The notes beneath the pieces are model-generated. The model had not been told where the DNA came from and did no database searches. It saw nothing but the letters and a program-made list of their open reading frames with translations. Positions 1 through 11,545 of a stretch of DNA of 64,000 nucleotides are shown here, piece after piece (within the stretch, counting starts at the first letter, position 1; every line of letters starts with the position of its first letter). A program made the translations under genes and the position numbers. Source of the stretch: Odontocerum albicorne (lineage: Eukaryota > Arthropoda > Insecta > Trichoptera > Odontoceridae); assembly GCA_949825065.1 (NCBI GenBank), contig OX463844.1, positions 1,364,001-1,428,000 of the forward strand, written 5' to 3'.

Positions 1-339
1 GCACTTGGACAGATAACTGGACTTCCATTCGTTATTTTACTAGGTCAAAGGAACAAAAAATAATGTATAAGTCGTAAACAAACTGTAACGCACTTTGAGG
101 TTAAAAACACCCATATTAAGGTTGTAAAATGGTTAAATATTTAATAAATGATTATTTACAAATCATAGGTGAGACCTCATTTAGCATGTTGATAGCTACT
201 TTACTTAACAATTTGAAGACTTAATCATTTTTATTTCATTGCAGTCCAAATTATAATTACAAAGATGTTGCTGAAAACAGTCATTAATAGCTTTAAAAAC
301 AAGTAGCATTAAAATTTAATTTCAATAAGTATTTTTTTA
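1..339. other. AT-rich sequence, nothing recognised
   Basis: No coding, repeat or RNA signal was seen here. The stretch ends where a minus-strand LINE-like open frame begins. Confidence 0.4.
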
Positions 340-696
340 TTAGTTCTTTCTTTTCGAAGTACCACATGAGATCCTGCTGACATTAGTTACTATCAAAGGA
401 AAGTCTGAGCCAAATAATACTCTAGCCCACTTTCCGATGCTGTGGAGCCTAGATTTTTGTCTTCTTCCGACACCTTTTTGATCTTCAGCCTGTTCTTTGA
501 TTATGGTGTTCAGAAGATCATATTTATTCCCACACGAGATATGGCCCAAATATAACATTGTAAACTTTGATATACATACATTGAGCAACTCCATTTGCGT
601 TTCTACTCTAATGAGGACATGCAGTAACTCACCAAGTCTAACCGAGGTACCTCTTGCATCTTTCAATGTATCCTCAAATGTCTTCAACCTACTCAA
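340..696 (-). pseudogene. LINE reverse transcriptase C-terminal remnant (118 codons)
   Basis: The middle of this open frame (about residues 48-90) has YLGHISCGNKYDLL followed by GVGRRQKSRLHSIGKW. This matches the post-RT C-terminal region of insect non-LTR retrotransposons, where a YLGH...KY.LL segment precedes G.GRR..SWL.NIR.W. A related segment occurs at 53145-53805. The first 45 residues and the last 25 are not recognised and may be fused or drifted sequence. The catalytic RT domain is absent, so it cannot be active. A host exon is possible but less likely. Confidence 0.4.
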
Positions 697-2200
697 TAAA
701 GATACATTAAGGGTTCATCTACTAATAATACAAAGACAAATCGACTTAATTAAAATAAATAATAAGTGGATTCCCGAAATACATTAAGAATTTTAAAAAG
801 GAATTTTAGGAGATTGTTTTATATATTATTGATGCCTATTTACAAAGAAGATTTGCAAAAGTACTAAGCATTATTCATTAAAATAGACTAACCTTATTAT
901 TTCCTCAGATTTGAAGGGATAACACAGGAACTCATGGCAAACACTCACTATAACAAAAGAAATAAATAATACAATTAAACTTTGTTTCCAATTTACAAGT
1001 ATTTAAAAAAAATAAGGGTTTTATTGCAATCATATAAATATAAATTATCACGTCCTTTCCAGGGAAAGCAGAAAATGAATAAAGCTTGAAATATCCATAA
1101 ATTTTTTCAATTAATAAAATCGCAGCTAAAATTGTTAATTTATTTAATACTATCTTACACGATATTTCATATTTTTTCACAAGTATTTTATATTAATACT
1201 TAGTCTTTCTTATAATTAACGTTTCAAGCCAAGTAGTAATTTTACGAAATTGAAATCCTTTTTTTTTTCAAATGAATATTGCACTGCCGCTTATGTTTGT
1301 GATGAGGTTAATTTTATTCAATTTTCATTGTTCAAATAAAAAAATACTTAAACAATAATCCTGTTTTTATTAACCTAAAAAATAACAAACTGAAATGTTA
1401 TGAAAACAAAAACCAAGTATGAACAATTAACGCTGTGTCAAATTATTTGTTTAGTTTATTCTTTATTACCTATTTAAACCCTTAAAATGCTTTAGCATAA
1501 CTGTTCAAGGGTTCTTATATTATTTTTAACTTGTTGACGCTGTTTTTAGTCAGGCAATTTTTGTTTTTTTTTTAAAGAATCTTTTTCAATTTAGATCTAT
1601 CAAATATAAGTTCAAGTTTATAATTAAACTTAATTCATTTAATTTTAAGTATAAAAAAATATTACAGTGGAATAAACAGTGTTTGATAAAATAAATTACA
1701 ATTTCTTTAAACCTCCACAACGTTGATGCCTTAACTATAAACAATATAAAAATATTACATTTAAACTGAATTATCTTCAATAAATAAATACAATGAAAAA
1801 AAATTTAAAAGCATTGTATCTATAAATACTAATTTGAAAAAAAATATGAGGGTGAAAAAAAGTAGCACGAAACTGGTTTCCAATGCCTAGATTTTTTTTT
1901 GCAAAAAGAACAGTACATCCACTGTTTGACCAAGTTCCTCAAAGCACTTTGCCCTTTATATCAGAAGCCGTCTAAATACCTGCGACCCATATGGACACTT
2001 CTTAATCACCAACGCACCCACGTGGCCAGATCAAATAATTACTTCCTGAGACGGACGATTGGTACAGGTTAGCAACAACTTTGCATGTGTGGTGACACTC
2101 AACCAATGTCACGTCGGACGTTTTGCCCACTGTGTATACTAAGTTGTTCGAAAAAAAACTTACAGAGGAGATGTCGTGGAAGTTGCCATGTTCTGGATTG
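697..2200. other. AT-rich intergenic sequence, nothing recognised
   Basis: Short frames here have low-complexity translations and no family motif. The stretch 1880-2200 is less AT-rich than its surroundings and may be old transposon DNA, but no motif was recognised. Confidence 0.35.
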
Positions 2201-2691
2201 GTAGTGTGGGAACGGTCGTCGCTGAATATTGTCAATATTGTCAATATTGTCAACACATACGGTCAACGACCGACGAAACGACCTTTGGATATGTCCAAAG
2301 GTCGCATACCAAAACATTGACGCAGCCGGACATCGCGCCAGTCCCGTAAACAAATTGTTTACCCACAAATACTATTTACGATGCATTCCACAGTAGAAAG
2401 AGAACGCATCACGCTGTCTCGCCGTTTCCGCAAACAAATTGTTTACCCACAATATTGTTTGCGATGTCTGCAATACTTCAATCGACCATTTAGGCACGCA
2501 CAGAAGCGAGATAAAAATATATAGCGGGCGCACTCCCGCGCCCATTCTGAAATGTATAAATACCCACTTACCGATAAATAAAGGATTATTCATTCACTCT
2601 CTCTTTCCGCATAGCTAATTGACGTATTTTATTAATTTACTAACAACTACTATCATCATCTCTTCAGACAAGAAGCATTCCGCTAAAGTAG
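2201..2691 (+). mobile_element. Solo LTR, family S, copy 1, with GTAG target duplication
   Basis: The LTR spans 2205-2687 (483 bp). It begins TGTGGGAACGGTCGTCGCTG, ends GCTAAA, and is flanked by GTAG at 2201-2204 and 2688-2691. It has a TATA-like TATAAATAC near 2555 and AATAAA at 2577-2582. It is longer than its relatives because a segment containing CAAATTGTTTACCCACAA is present twice (about 2349 and 2433) and ATTGTCA is repeated near 2230. No gag or pol lies next to it, so it is a solo LTR left by LTR-LTR recombination. Copies 2-5 lie on the minus strand. Confidence 0.85.
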
Positions 2692-3116
2692 GATTAACGA
2701 AGGTTCTGATTAAAAAATAATGTTTGAAAGTATAGTCATATTTATTGTCGAATGAAATTTATATTCGAATTCAATTATAAATTGAAATTTATCAAAAGTT
2801 TATGTTTGCTACACAACTCACGCTGATGATTGTTTCGTGTTTGGATCTAAACGCGCCTTTCGTTAAAGCAGACGTTTGAAACCTTAATCGTTTATTTGGA
2901 CGAGTACTTAGTTGCTTTGGGATCATAAAAATCAGCAAATTTATGTGAACGACCTCGAAACCCTTGGAATAGATTTATTTAATGACTTGTAATAATTTTG
3001 GAATTGTTACGACGTCGTAAATGTCTAGTCAATAATTCTAATGTCGTTTTATCGCTGTTGTTACTTCTTTAATCGAAGTGGAAAAAAAGGGACTCAATTT
3101 TTTTTTATTAAAAATA
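2692..3116. other. AT-rich sequence, nothing recognised
   Basis: No motif, repeat or coding signal was seen between the solo LTR and the next open frame. Confidence 0.35.
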
Positions 3117-3452
3117 TTATATATCTGTGTTTTCAATAATCGATCTTCTCTTAATCGTGTACAAAGGACAATTTTTTTTCATTTCAGAATTTTGCCACAT
3201 GGATAGCATTTGGTATGCCACGAATAAAATACTCTTCACTTCAAGACACTGCAGTAGATGGTGCATGGACTGTTCACCATAAATACAGAGTCGACACATC
3301 ACGTAATATCCTCCATTTTGACATATTGTCTTTGGTTCTTCTAATTCTCGTTCGGAGTTTATTAAGGGATTATCAGGTCCTCCAGGGCCATTGAAATCAG
3401 TGCCTTTGCAGGTAAAATCCTTCCTAATAAATATTCCTTTCCACTTGTTCAT
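3117..3452 (-). pseudogene. Possible LINE zinc-finger fragment (weak)
   Basis: An open frame of 111 codons contains CRLCIYGEQSMHHLLQC. The spacing C-x2-C-x8-H-x3-C resembles the CxxC...H...C element near the C-terminus of many LINE ORF2 proteins. The rest of the frame is not recognised. A chance open frame is about equally likely. Confidence 0.22.
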
Positions 3453-3504
3453 TCTTGCAATAATAGGCGGTTGTTCCAGAAGCTTAGATTTAACCTAATT
3501 GTGG

Positions 3505-3868
3505 AAACTGGAAACTATAAATGCTACGGATACCCTGGACGGATATGGTCAGCAACACAAGGGTTCTTCAAAGAGCCAAAGTTGATAGAGAGTTGCTGAC
3601 TAATATTAAAATCCGAAAGGTATCCAATTTGGGTCATGTACTTAGATGAGCAAAGTAAAAATTACTGCACCTAATCATCCAAGGCAAAATAGAGGGTCGA
3701 AGAGGTGTTGGCAGGAGGCAAATCTCATGGATCCGCAATATATGTGATTGAACTGGTATAAGGAGAGTGAGGGATATTTTTCGGGTTGCGGGGACAAATA
3801 TGTCTACTCTCAGGTTATATTCAACGTTGGGCGAACCTGACATGCCACTGAGAAGAAGAAGAAGGTAG
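3505..3868 (+). pseudogene. LINE family B C-terminus and 3' end, decayed
   Basis: This stretch aligns by eye with 53455-53805. The translation contains MLRIPWTDMVSNTRVLQ, then a GHVLR-like segment, GRRGVGRRQISWI and a TGIRRV.D.FRV segment, ending in a GAAGAAGAAG run that marks the LINE 3' end. Several in-frame stops are present. Only the part after the RT domain remains, as expected for a 5'-truncated insertion. Confidence 0.7.
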
Positions 3869-4143
3869 AAACTGGTGGCTGTGCAAAGGATGTCTGGAGT
3901 CATCCAGTTGGTTGGATCTCACAGCACATTTTCTTATATCGCTCCTGATTTTTGGAGCGATTTTGATGAGGATGCACATTTTATTTAGTGCGGCAACCCG
4001 TAATTAGATAGCATTTCTCAAAGGATTGATCATTTTTATAAATTATTAATTTGCTGCGTGGATAAAATTGATGTTTTCAGTAAAATAAATGAAAAAGTTT
4101 TAAGATAGTTAGACTATGTGAATAGAATGAATTATTAAGCAAA

Positions 4144-4360
4144 TATACGAATTGGAAGTGCAAGGTATGCATGAAAGAGGTAGACAGAGAAAAACATTTT
4201 GGATCAGATTTTGAAAGAAGGTAAAGTGAGAAGTATGAATAAAAGAGAGTTGTGCTGACGAGATATATTAAAAGGGAGGCGGTAAAAGTTATGTGCTAGA
4301 ATAGAAACGTTTGGAAATCTGTTCTCTTTGCCTAACCCGCAAGGGAGACGGAAGTATGAT
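4144..4360 (+). pseudogene. LINE family A C-terminal relic
   Basis: The decayed reading contains GRPRKTF.DQILKEGKVRS, then a segment aligning with the R.C..R..NVEEAK.VC...R..WKSV pattern shared by the other family A fragments here. Stops interrupt it. It is one of at least eleven dispersed pieces of this family in the window. Confidence 0.6.
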
Positions 4361-4493
4361 ATGTGTGTATTATTTTCAACATATTTAATCACAAACGGAT
4401 TGGTGTTTCAACATGAATTTTAGTAGATTATGTTTATTATAAACAACTTATAAAACTAGGGAACAGATAGGTATCAAAATATCCATAATACAT

Positions 4494-5074
4494 ATACTAG
4501 AGAAAATGTAGCATGGTCCCTGTGACAGTTTTCAAATTTGCCCCAATACAACCTTGTAACGATGATCAGTAATTTTAATTATTTTATCAACTTTAATATA
4601 AGCCTCGATTCTAATAAATAGCAAGTTATTTAGGTAAATACATTACATAAAACTAACAATAATGACAAATTAATACATCTTGTTACAAATTAGCAAAAAT
4701 GTGGCAGTTTGTTAAAATCAAATAATATTTGGTGACGTTTGTCCAAAGTCACTACGTTAGTCTGCATTGGGTAGGGATGGGGTATATGATAGTTGGATTT
4801 TCGATGTTTTTATACATAAAATTAAATGTTCGAAATTAGTATTAATTCATAATGGATCTTGGCCTATTTAAAGATAGATACAAATCATACAATACATTAG
4901 AAAGTCAGTTTAATGAAAATTAGGAAATACGACAAAAACATCAGTTTAGAAAAAAACTATTTTAAGATTTATAGAAAAACGATTCGATTTGTAAAAAAAA
5001 ACGATTTTACCCCATCCCTTTGAGACATGACATTTCAAACGTCACAGGGACTATCCTACATTTTCTCTAGTATA
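4494..5074. mobile_element. Inverted-repeat DNA element (MITE-like), TA-flanked
   Basis: The left end CTAGAGAAAATGTAGCATGG (from about 4498) is mirrored at the right end by CTACATTTTCTCTAG (to about 5070). About 35 bp pair, including the inner TCCCTGTGACAG. A TA dinucleotide flanks both ends, the usual Tc1/mariner signature. The left half shares a core (GCCCCAATACAACCTTG, then about 110 bp) with the shorter element at 57477-57677. No transposase is encoded. Confidence 0.72.
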
Positions 5075-6345
5075 TTAATTTGAATTTGTTTTTTGTAAAT
5101 ATGATAATCGTAACATATTTTAGGGTGCTGTTAAGTCCCTTTGAGCGGTCCCAAGTCTACTGTTAAACGTTTTATTATAAATCTCCTTCAATTATTATTC
5201 CCCAGTTTGCTTTTTATTCGATTCCATTTAATAAGTCCATTTTGTTTATTTCCAAAGATATTTAATTAAAAAAACTAAAATGTTTAAAACCTAACATTTA
5301 TCTGCCTGATTCCGTGCATCTCTCCTAGAAAATCTTTAATGTCTAAACGCTATCCCTATAACATATTTAACTATCATCACTCTAAATGCTAGAAGCATTA
5401 AGTTTTTAGAGGCACCGATTCTAGAAGCACTAAGTTTATATGTACCTAATAAATATAGCCGTGCAAGGAATCACACTCTGTTTTACATACCAACTTACAG
5501 GACGAATATCATGGCTAAACATTCATGGTATACCATAGAGATATTGAACCAACTGAATGACACTGATATATTCTCGGTACCGCCTAGCATTATGAGAAGA
5601 ATCCTAGCTGATATTGTTCCTAACGAATAAGCTAACGCTAGAAGCAGACACTCCTTGTGTAACAGGAGAAATCCGTGCAAAGTGGATAAAAAAAATAATG
5701 AAAGCATCTATCCAAGTCGGCCCATAGCTCGTCACTCAACGCTCTTCCACTTAAGACTGATTAAGCGAATTTACTAGTTGTAATACCATTGTTACAAAAA
5801 GGTGTAACACGCATTATAAATTATTAAACACATAACTTCTATCTCTGAATAACTCTATCATATTTACTGTATTTTTAAAACGTATTTATATTAGCGATAT
5901 CAATATTTAGACGCAATTTTCACCCTGGCAACTTGTTTTTTTTTTTCAGATTAATAACTTTTTATTTAAGTTTTCAGCAGGTTTTGATATCAATATAAAT
6001 AATTAAACAAAGAAATCAAATCAATCTCACCAAGGTAAGAAAAGATTAGCAAAATTAAAACCTTCACATCATCATAAGTATTGGAGATCTCCGAGGCACT
6101 GTTATTAAGAAGCTTGTCTTCCATTCAGGATAATACAAAAAAAAATATATCAGTCATGTTAAGAGTTCATTAATGAAGTTTTTTATACACGTTTAATTTA
6201 TTTCTAATACGCACGATACTAAACTGCGAGTTACGTGTTTACTCAAGAAGTTATTAGACAAAAAAAATCGATTAATGGGACGAAAGAAAAAATTGTCTCC
6301 CAGCTAAGCTATTTAAAATATACATACGGATTGAAACAAACTATA
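5075..6345. other. AT-rich sequence, nothing recognised
   Basis: It contains a short duplicated phrase (CTAGAAGCA..TAAGTTT near 5390 and 5420). The 70-codon minus-strand frame at 5495-5707 has no recognisable motif and is probably fortuitous. Confidence 0.35.
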
Positions 6346-6919
6346 TTAACCCTTTTTTCCCTGTGATGTGTTACTAGTACACATTGCTTCTAAAAACTTT
6401 AATATCTCTATAAATATAATAAATACTCGGTTCAGATATTAGGTATTCCTCCGTAATACACTTACGCATTGAATGAAAAAAATAATATTAATAATAATTA
6501 GCACTTATCAGACACATCCGAGATATTTTGTGAAAATTGGGAATACATTCACCAATACAATCAAACATGTGCCTGTGTGTGATGTAGGTTTATTCATTCT
6601 AAAAAACCACTATGGGTGAGGAAGCGACGTTATTCACGTCTCACTCTCTCTCTACTTCGGTATATGGGAACGCAAGAAATAGAATCTCAATGCGGGCATC
6701 CAGATGATGTGGTCTCTTCGGCCGTTTTGTGAACGTCGGTCGATGTTTTTTTCATGTTTTCAGCAATTAAATTTCAATTATTATCACTTTTGAGCGATTG
6801 GCTGTGAATATTCTTATTTTTCCGATTTTAAATCACTCATTTTTACATACGTATTGATGTGTATTGAATACACCGCACCGGAACTCGCGAATTTTTTAGC
6901 ACAGGAAGGAAAAGGTTAA
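6346..6919. mobile_element. TTAA-flanked piggyBac-like MITE, family P, copy 1
   Basis: TTAA is present at 6346-6349 and 6916-6919. Just inside, the left end has a C/T-rich block ending CCCTGTG and the right end has CACAGGAAGGAAAAGG, its approximate complement. Exact TTAA duplication and a terminal CC(C)TTT block are typical of piggyBac-superfamily elements. At about 566 bp it is non-coding and non-autonomous. Relatives lie at 18051, 41756, 42518 and 58537. Confidence 0.8.
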
Positions 6920-6935
6920 TAGTGCATATACATAC

Positions 6936-7062
6936 GTACAGCCTGGTGAGTTCATTGCCATATGGCAATATTTTATATCCAACAAGAAATATTCCAACGG
7001 GAATCAAATCCACAATCCCTGAGTTGAAAACTGGTTCCTTACCAACTAGGTCACGAAGGTCT
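6936..7062 (-). mobile_element. tRNA-derived SINE family A, copy
   Basis: Read on the minus strand it has a box-A-like CCTAGTTGGTAAGG, a box-B-like GGATTTGATTCCC, and a 3' tail containing ATTGCCATATGGCAAT (self-complementary) next to the AGCCTGGTGAG motif. It starts about 16 bp beyond the TTAA MITE. Confidence 0.6.
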
Positions 7063-8015
7063 CACACAAAAATAAATGAAAATGCACAAAAAGCAAATAT
7101 TCCAACGACCGTTTCAAGAATTTAAATAAGTTATTCATCATGTATTTTTCCTGTTGTCCATTTTGTTTCAGGATACGCGCACTCACATCGCCACCCCACA
7201 GGGTGGCTTTGTGTTTCCTGTAACATTTTCTGAAAGTTCCTGGACGATAATTAGTGTCCTTCTGCGGCGGGCACAAAACTATGGGCATGTGCTAAACAGA
7301 AGTACTCGAAATCACCAAATCAAATATATCTTCTTTCATTAAAACCTAGTTTAAGCGACGCTATAATGCTGTTCACCACTGGCTTTCAAAATTTTTCGAT
7401 TCACAACGCCAAAACAAAAGTTTACAAATCATTTTCTTAAATTTTGCAACTAAACTAGATACAGCTACCCTCATTTCCTGTTCTACGTTGAATTCTCAGC
7501 AATATTGACTTTCATTATAGCTACCGCCTAAACCCCTGCTGTATAAAGGTAAATCTCTGAAAAGACATTTCCTAATATCCAAAACCTTAAGATAGAATTA
7601 CGTGAATCTCTCGAGGACTTTTGAAGAACTTGTGGAACAATTATTTAATAAATAATTGTATTTTTATATATTTTCCCGTGCTGGAAGAGGTTATCAAATT
7701 TACAGCGCGTGACTCATTTTATTTACAAAATTGAAAATAATGCGACACACGTTTTAACATTTTTGAGTTTTTTTCACTTTGGACAGATTTTACAACGTTC
7801 CGCATATATCTCACACTACCCCAAACGGGTGCAGCATAGGTCAAGATAGGACGACTAAGGGTTTTAGAGAGGAGGAGCTTATTTTTGGGTGAAAGGAAGC
7901 TGCATCGATGAAATATCGAACTGATAGCCTCTACGTCCTTGTGACCCTGTCTGATGGTGAAAGCGAGACACTAAAACATATATACTCGAACCGGAAAATG
8001 TGAAAATCTTTTCAG
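7063..8015. other. Intergenic sequence, nothing recognised
   Basis: Two overlapping frames near 7046-7342 oppose each other and show no conserved motif. No repeat unit was identified. Confidence 0.3.
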
Positions 8016-8400
8016 ATAGTCTACAATAGTAGATTGGTGCCAACTTTGATGTATGAGAGTCAAAGGTGAACATGAAAAAGCTAAGAGGTGATAAATTATG
8101 ATGATGATAGGAATGCATGCATTGAGAGGAAAAATGATGTGACAATGCATGAGAGAAAACGGAATCAAGTGATGTGTTAAGTAATATGAAGAAGAGTAGG
8201 CGTGTGCAAGTGGAAGGTGTGCTATAAGAAGAACAAGGAAATTATGATTGGATCAAGTGAATGATATTCAGAAAGAAGAAAACATAGAATGTCAGAGAAA
8301 TCGTGGAAGCTGTATGAGAATACAAAAGTCTGACGCACTGTCCTCTCTGCCTACCCGGCAGGAAAATGGTGTCATGGTTTTTATGTAACATATGTAAGTA
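8016..8400 (+). pseudogene. LINE family A C-terminal relic, heavily decayed
   Basis: The start reads RLVPTLMYES, the conserved L.PTLMYGSE segment after the LINE RT domain. Later parts match a LDQVNDI segment and a final LSSLPTRQ-like segment before CTACCCGGCAGG. Many frameshifts and stops are present. The end matches the ends of the other family A fragments. Confidence 0.6.
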
Positions 8401-8544
8401 TATTACATTGTTTTCGGCTTAAAGCCCTGGTCTGTTTTGTACAGTAGTACGAATGTAATTATTTTTAAACGTACATTTTATGTATTAAGTGAGTGTTTTG
8501 ATGTTTATTTTACTTATGATTACACATTGTATTTTATAATTATA

Positions 8545-9160
8545 AACATATCATCGCGCCGTCTCCCTGTTGAATGGTGCAGAAAGGAAAGAGCGACAAA
8601 CTTTCCTACCATGACACATCTTTTGCCTCTTCTACGTATATACACCTTTTCATACAGGTCCTCGAACTTTCTACATTTACTTTTTTAAAATTAGAATCAA
8701 ACAATATTTTCCTGGATCTAAATCTACAACACCTTCCACTCACATTTGCAATGTTTATTTGTTTTGCGTCTGTCTTTTTTTATTCATTCGTTCCACGTGC
8801 CCAAACCATCTCAGCGTGCTCTTCTTCATTTTGCTCAACACATCAGCCTGAAGTTCCCATTTATCCTTAATCACTTCAAACGTATTCTGTCATTAATTGT
8901 CTTCCAAGTTTTCTTTCAAGTTCACGTTTTTACACATTAATTCGACTATTTTCAGTATTTTTCCAAGTCCATGTTAAAATTATCATTTTGGTAGGTTTTG
9001 ATACTGTCCGGTTGTTCAATTGATTATGTTTTAGTGTCCCATTGACTTGTTTCCTATCGCTACACGCCATTCCATACCCATCGTAACTATCTCACCATCT
9101 GAGCAAATACTACCTAAATAGACAAATTCTTCAACTCGTTCTAAGTTTATATTACTCGTC
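8545..9160 (-). pseudogene. LINE family A fragment, minus strand
   Basis: The minus-strand reading gives VEEFVYLGSICSDGEIVTM and MGMEWRVAIGNK at the right end. Further left come LRWFGHVERMN, then R.CMKRC..VEEAKDV and a CAPFNRET-like end. The order (YLGS, FGHVERMN, EEAK) is that of a LINE ORF2 C-terminal third. Frameshifts and a missing middle segment show it is dead. Confidence 0.7.
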
Positions 9161-9782
9161 ATTCTATTCTAAAAAGTTACTCGTTTAAAAAAAATATCCT
9201 ATTCAAGTTAAAAAATGAGAATTTGACATAGGTCTACGATGACTATGGAATATACCATAGTAAATATCTACTCCCATGTCATTTTTATAAAAATTGTTCG
9301 TAAAATTTATCACCATCCTCGCTGTCCACCCTGTCCTTAAAATATGCCATTCCAAGTCTCCTGTCCCCTGTTTCCATGGTGACAGATAGCATCAGCCCCA
9401 TGGGACAGTAGGTGGTGTATAGAAACACGCTTTTCATCAAAAAACCCTTATCCGAACATTACTTCCATTTCCCACTAATAAAACTGCTTTATAGTGCGAC
9501 CATGTTGACCCAACGGCTTTACTTAGTATAAAACATATAAGGCCTAGTTTGCTAAGATAATACACTATAATTTAATGTCTTTTTTACGATTAAATAAGTA
9601 TATGAACCATTATATTTTATATTTATCCTAGGTTTTGGGTTTTACCTTATGAAATTTTTATTAAAATAATCAACAATAAATTACTTTGTTATTCTAATAA
9701 ATAAATTCCGCCTTAAGAGAGCCTCAAGGTAGAAACACGTGTAACGAGGATAAGCTTAATTAGTGGTAAAGCAAAATAATTC
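9161..9782. other. Intergenic sequence, no gene seen
   Basis: A short hairpin (ACTATGGAATATACCATAGT) lies near 9242. No repeat family or coding signal was otherwise recognised up to the next solo LTR. Confidence 0.35.
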
Positions 9783-10178
9783 ATAGTTTAGGAGCGTATG
9801 TTCCTTAAAGGAGAGATGATGAGGATGATTGTTGATAAATAAAAACTCGTCGAAATCGGAATGTGTAAAGAGGAATTTTATTGACAGACGTCGGTATTTA
9901 TAATGTTTATTGAATGTGTGCGGGAATGCGCACGCGATATATCGCTGTCTCGTCTCTGCGTTGACAATACGTTTGTTGTCGAGTGTAGGTATTCTTTCTG
10001 TTTTGGGAGACAGCGCGAAAGATGTGTTGCTTTCTCGTTTCCTTGTGGAATGCGCTCTCATTTGGTAGCGAGTTGAATGACCGACGCGTGGACTTTGTCC
10101 ATCGATTGTCTCGGATTGTGAAGGTGTGCAAAGGTCGTCTCGTGGGTTCAGTGACCGCGCATACGGTCGCCACAATAG
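9783..10178 (-). mobile_element. Solo LTR, family S, copy 2, with ATAG target duplication
   Basis: The LTR occupies 9787-10174 (388 bp). On the minus strand it begins TGTGGCGACCGTATGCGCGG and ends CGCTCCTAAA. ATAG lies at both 9783-9786 and 10175-10178. It shares the CATCTCTC segment and the AATGTGTGCGGGAATGCGC region with the other copies. Overlapping open frames here (139 and 88 codons) are LTR sequence, not genes. Confidence 0.85.
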
Positions 10179-10278
10179 TATTTCTGTTTACAAGATTTTA
10201 GTCAAATTATGTACATTACTTAAGAATGCTAAAAAAACCTGCTTTTTTTAAAAATATTTTTCATACGATCATTATCTA

Positions 10279-10385
10279 AGATGGCCTCGTTGGTAAGATA
10301 TTTCACTTCCATCTGGGAGTTAAGTGTTCGATTCGCGATAGCACTCAAAAAGAGTTTAAAAAAGGTTTCAGTCTTGTAACTTAGT
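10279..10385 (+). mobile_element. tRNA-derived SINE family A, 5' part
   Basis: Box-A-like TGGCCTCGTTGGTAAGA is followed about 35 bp later by box-B-like TGTTCGATTCGCG. The body then diverges and the 3' tail is not recognisable. Confidence 0.55.
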
Positions 10386-10549
10386 ACTTTTGATAACAAA
10401 ATTCAAAAACGTAAAACGTGTGCACGTGATCACATGTCTTGGCGTGCTGTAGAATTTGCAACACGTGCAATTCTGGACTGCGAGACCCGTGTTTAATCCA
10501 GTAGTTCTTAATTTGAAGGCTCAATTAATAGGGACCGACGAAAATGCTA

Positions 10550-11350
10550 TGTGGAACTAATAATTGATGAAAGACTAACAAAATAAATATATTGTAATTT
10601 GTTTTATCAAACACTATTTATTCCACTTTTTGTAACGGTATAACCCTGCCGGTTTCTAGGATTTCACCTCATCTTCAGGGGAGCGCAAACAAGACTAAAT
10701 TCTGTTCGAAATGGTACCGATATACATGCTTCAACGGTTGGGGGCTGAGGGGTGAGGGAGGTATGGGACGATTTCGGACAAGAGCAGAGAGATTTTTGGA
10801 ATATAACTGTTTACCAGATGTTCGGATCGATGTACTGACTAGAAATTTCTAGGGCCTCTAATCGGTCCAATTTATTTTCGTTACTACTGATATGTAAGAA
10901 TTTGGTATCATCGATAGAAAAAGTATGGTTTTCACGGTGACAATGAGTAGCCATTTCAGAATAAATTAGAGGATTTGTAAAGGCGGATTTGTGTTCATGA
11001 AATCTCTTTTCAAATTATCTTCCTGTCTTTCCTATATAGAAATTATCACAGTTAGCACATAAAAGTTTACACACACCACTGTTGCTAAGTATTCCATTTT
11101 TGCCTTTCCCATTAAATAAGAGATATCGGAGATTAAAATTAGTGTAAAAAGCTGGCTTTATGTGACTTGGAATATTTTTGGTTATTTCGTATAATATTTT
11201 TTTTTATAAATAGGACTTTGCTCCATTTCTAGGTATGCTTATAGGTGTCGCTAAATATATAATATTTTATAAGTTTCTTTTTTGTTTTGTTTTTTTAAAG
11301 TAAATCAATGAGGCTTCCAGGATAGCCATTAATATAACTATAATTAATAT
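10550..11350 (-). pseudogene. Penelope-like element C-terminus with GIY-YIG-type endonuclease remnant
   Basis: The minus-strand frame at about 11112-10812 contains GVCKLLCANCDNFYIGKTGR, then FEKRFHEHKSAF. This is the start of a GIY-YIG nuclease as found at the C-terminus of Penelope-like retroelements: cysteine pair, YIG, then R..EH. The upstream reading has P.SIPRNGAK.YL.KKILYEI. One stop follows the TGR motif. The 3' tail carries CTGAAGATGAGGTGAAA and ends in a ...GTTTGATAAAACAAATTACAA segment also present twice at 39081-39262. The reverse-transcriptase domain is missing. Confidence 0.72.
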
Positions 11351-11374
11351 AAAATAAATATATATAGTGCAAAT

Positions 11375-11545
11375 ATATGTAAAAAGCGCGTGAGAAGAAG
11401 ATCACATAAAAGTTAGGGAAATTGTAAAAGATGTATTAATGTAAAAAAAGAGAAACATGAAGGTCGCGATAGGAAAATGTAGCGGCTTATCCTCTGCCTA
11501 CCCTGGCAGGAAGATGGCGATATGACATGTGTGTAGTAATGCAAT
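11375..11545 (+). pseudogene. LINE family A 3' terminal relic
   Basis: A decayed match ends in CCTCTGCCTACCCTGGCAGG followed by GATGGCGATATGACATG. This is the end seen in the other family A fragments (near 4350, 8360 and 41010). Its coding sense is largely lost. Confidence 0.5.

Noticed and set aside
497..787. 96-codon plus-strand frame opposite the LINE-like frame
   Set aside because: The minus strand carries recognisable LINE motifs and the plus-strand translation has none, so it is a shadow.
9756..10175. 139-codon minus-strand frame
   Set aside because: It coincides with a solo LTR bounded by an exact target duplication. LTR sequence explains it.
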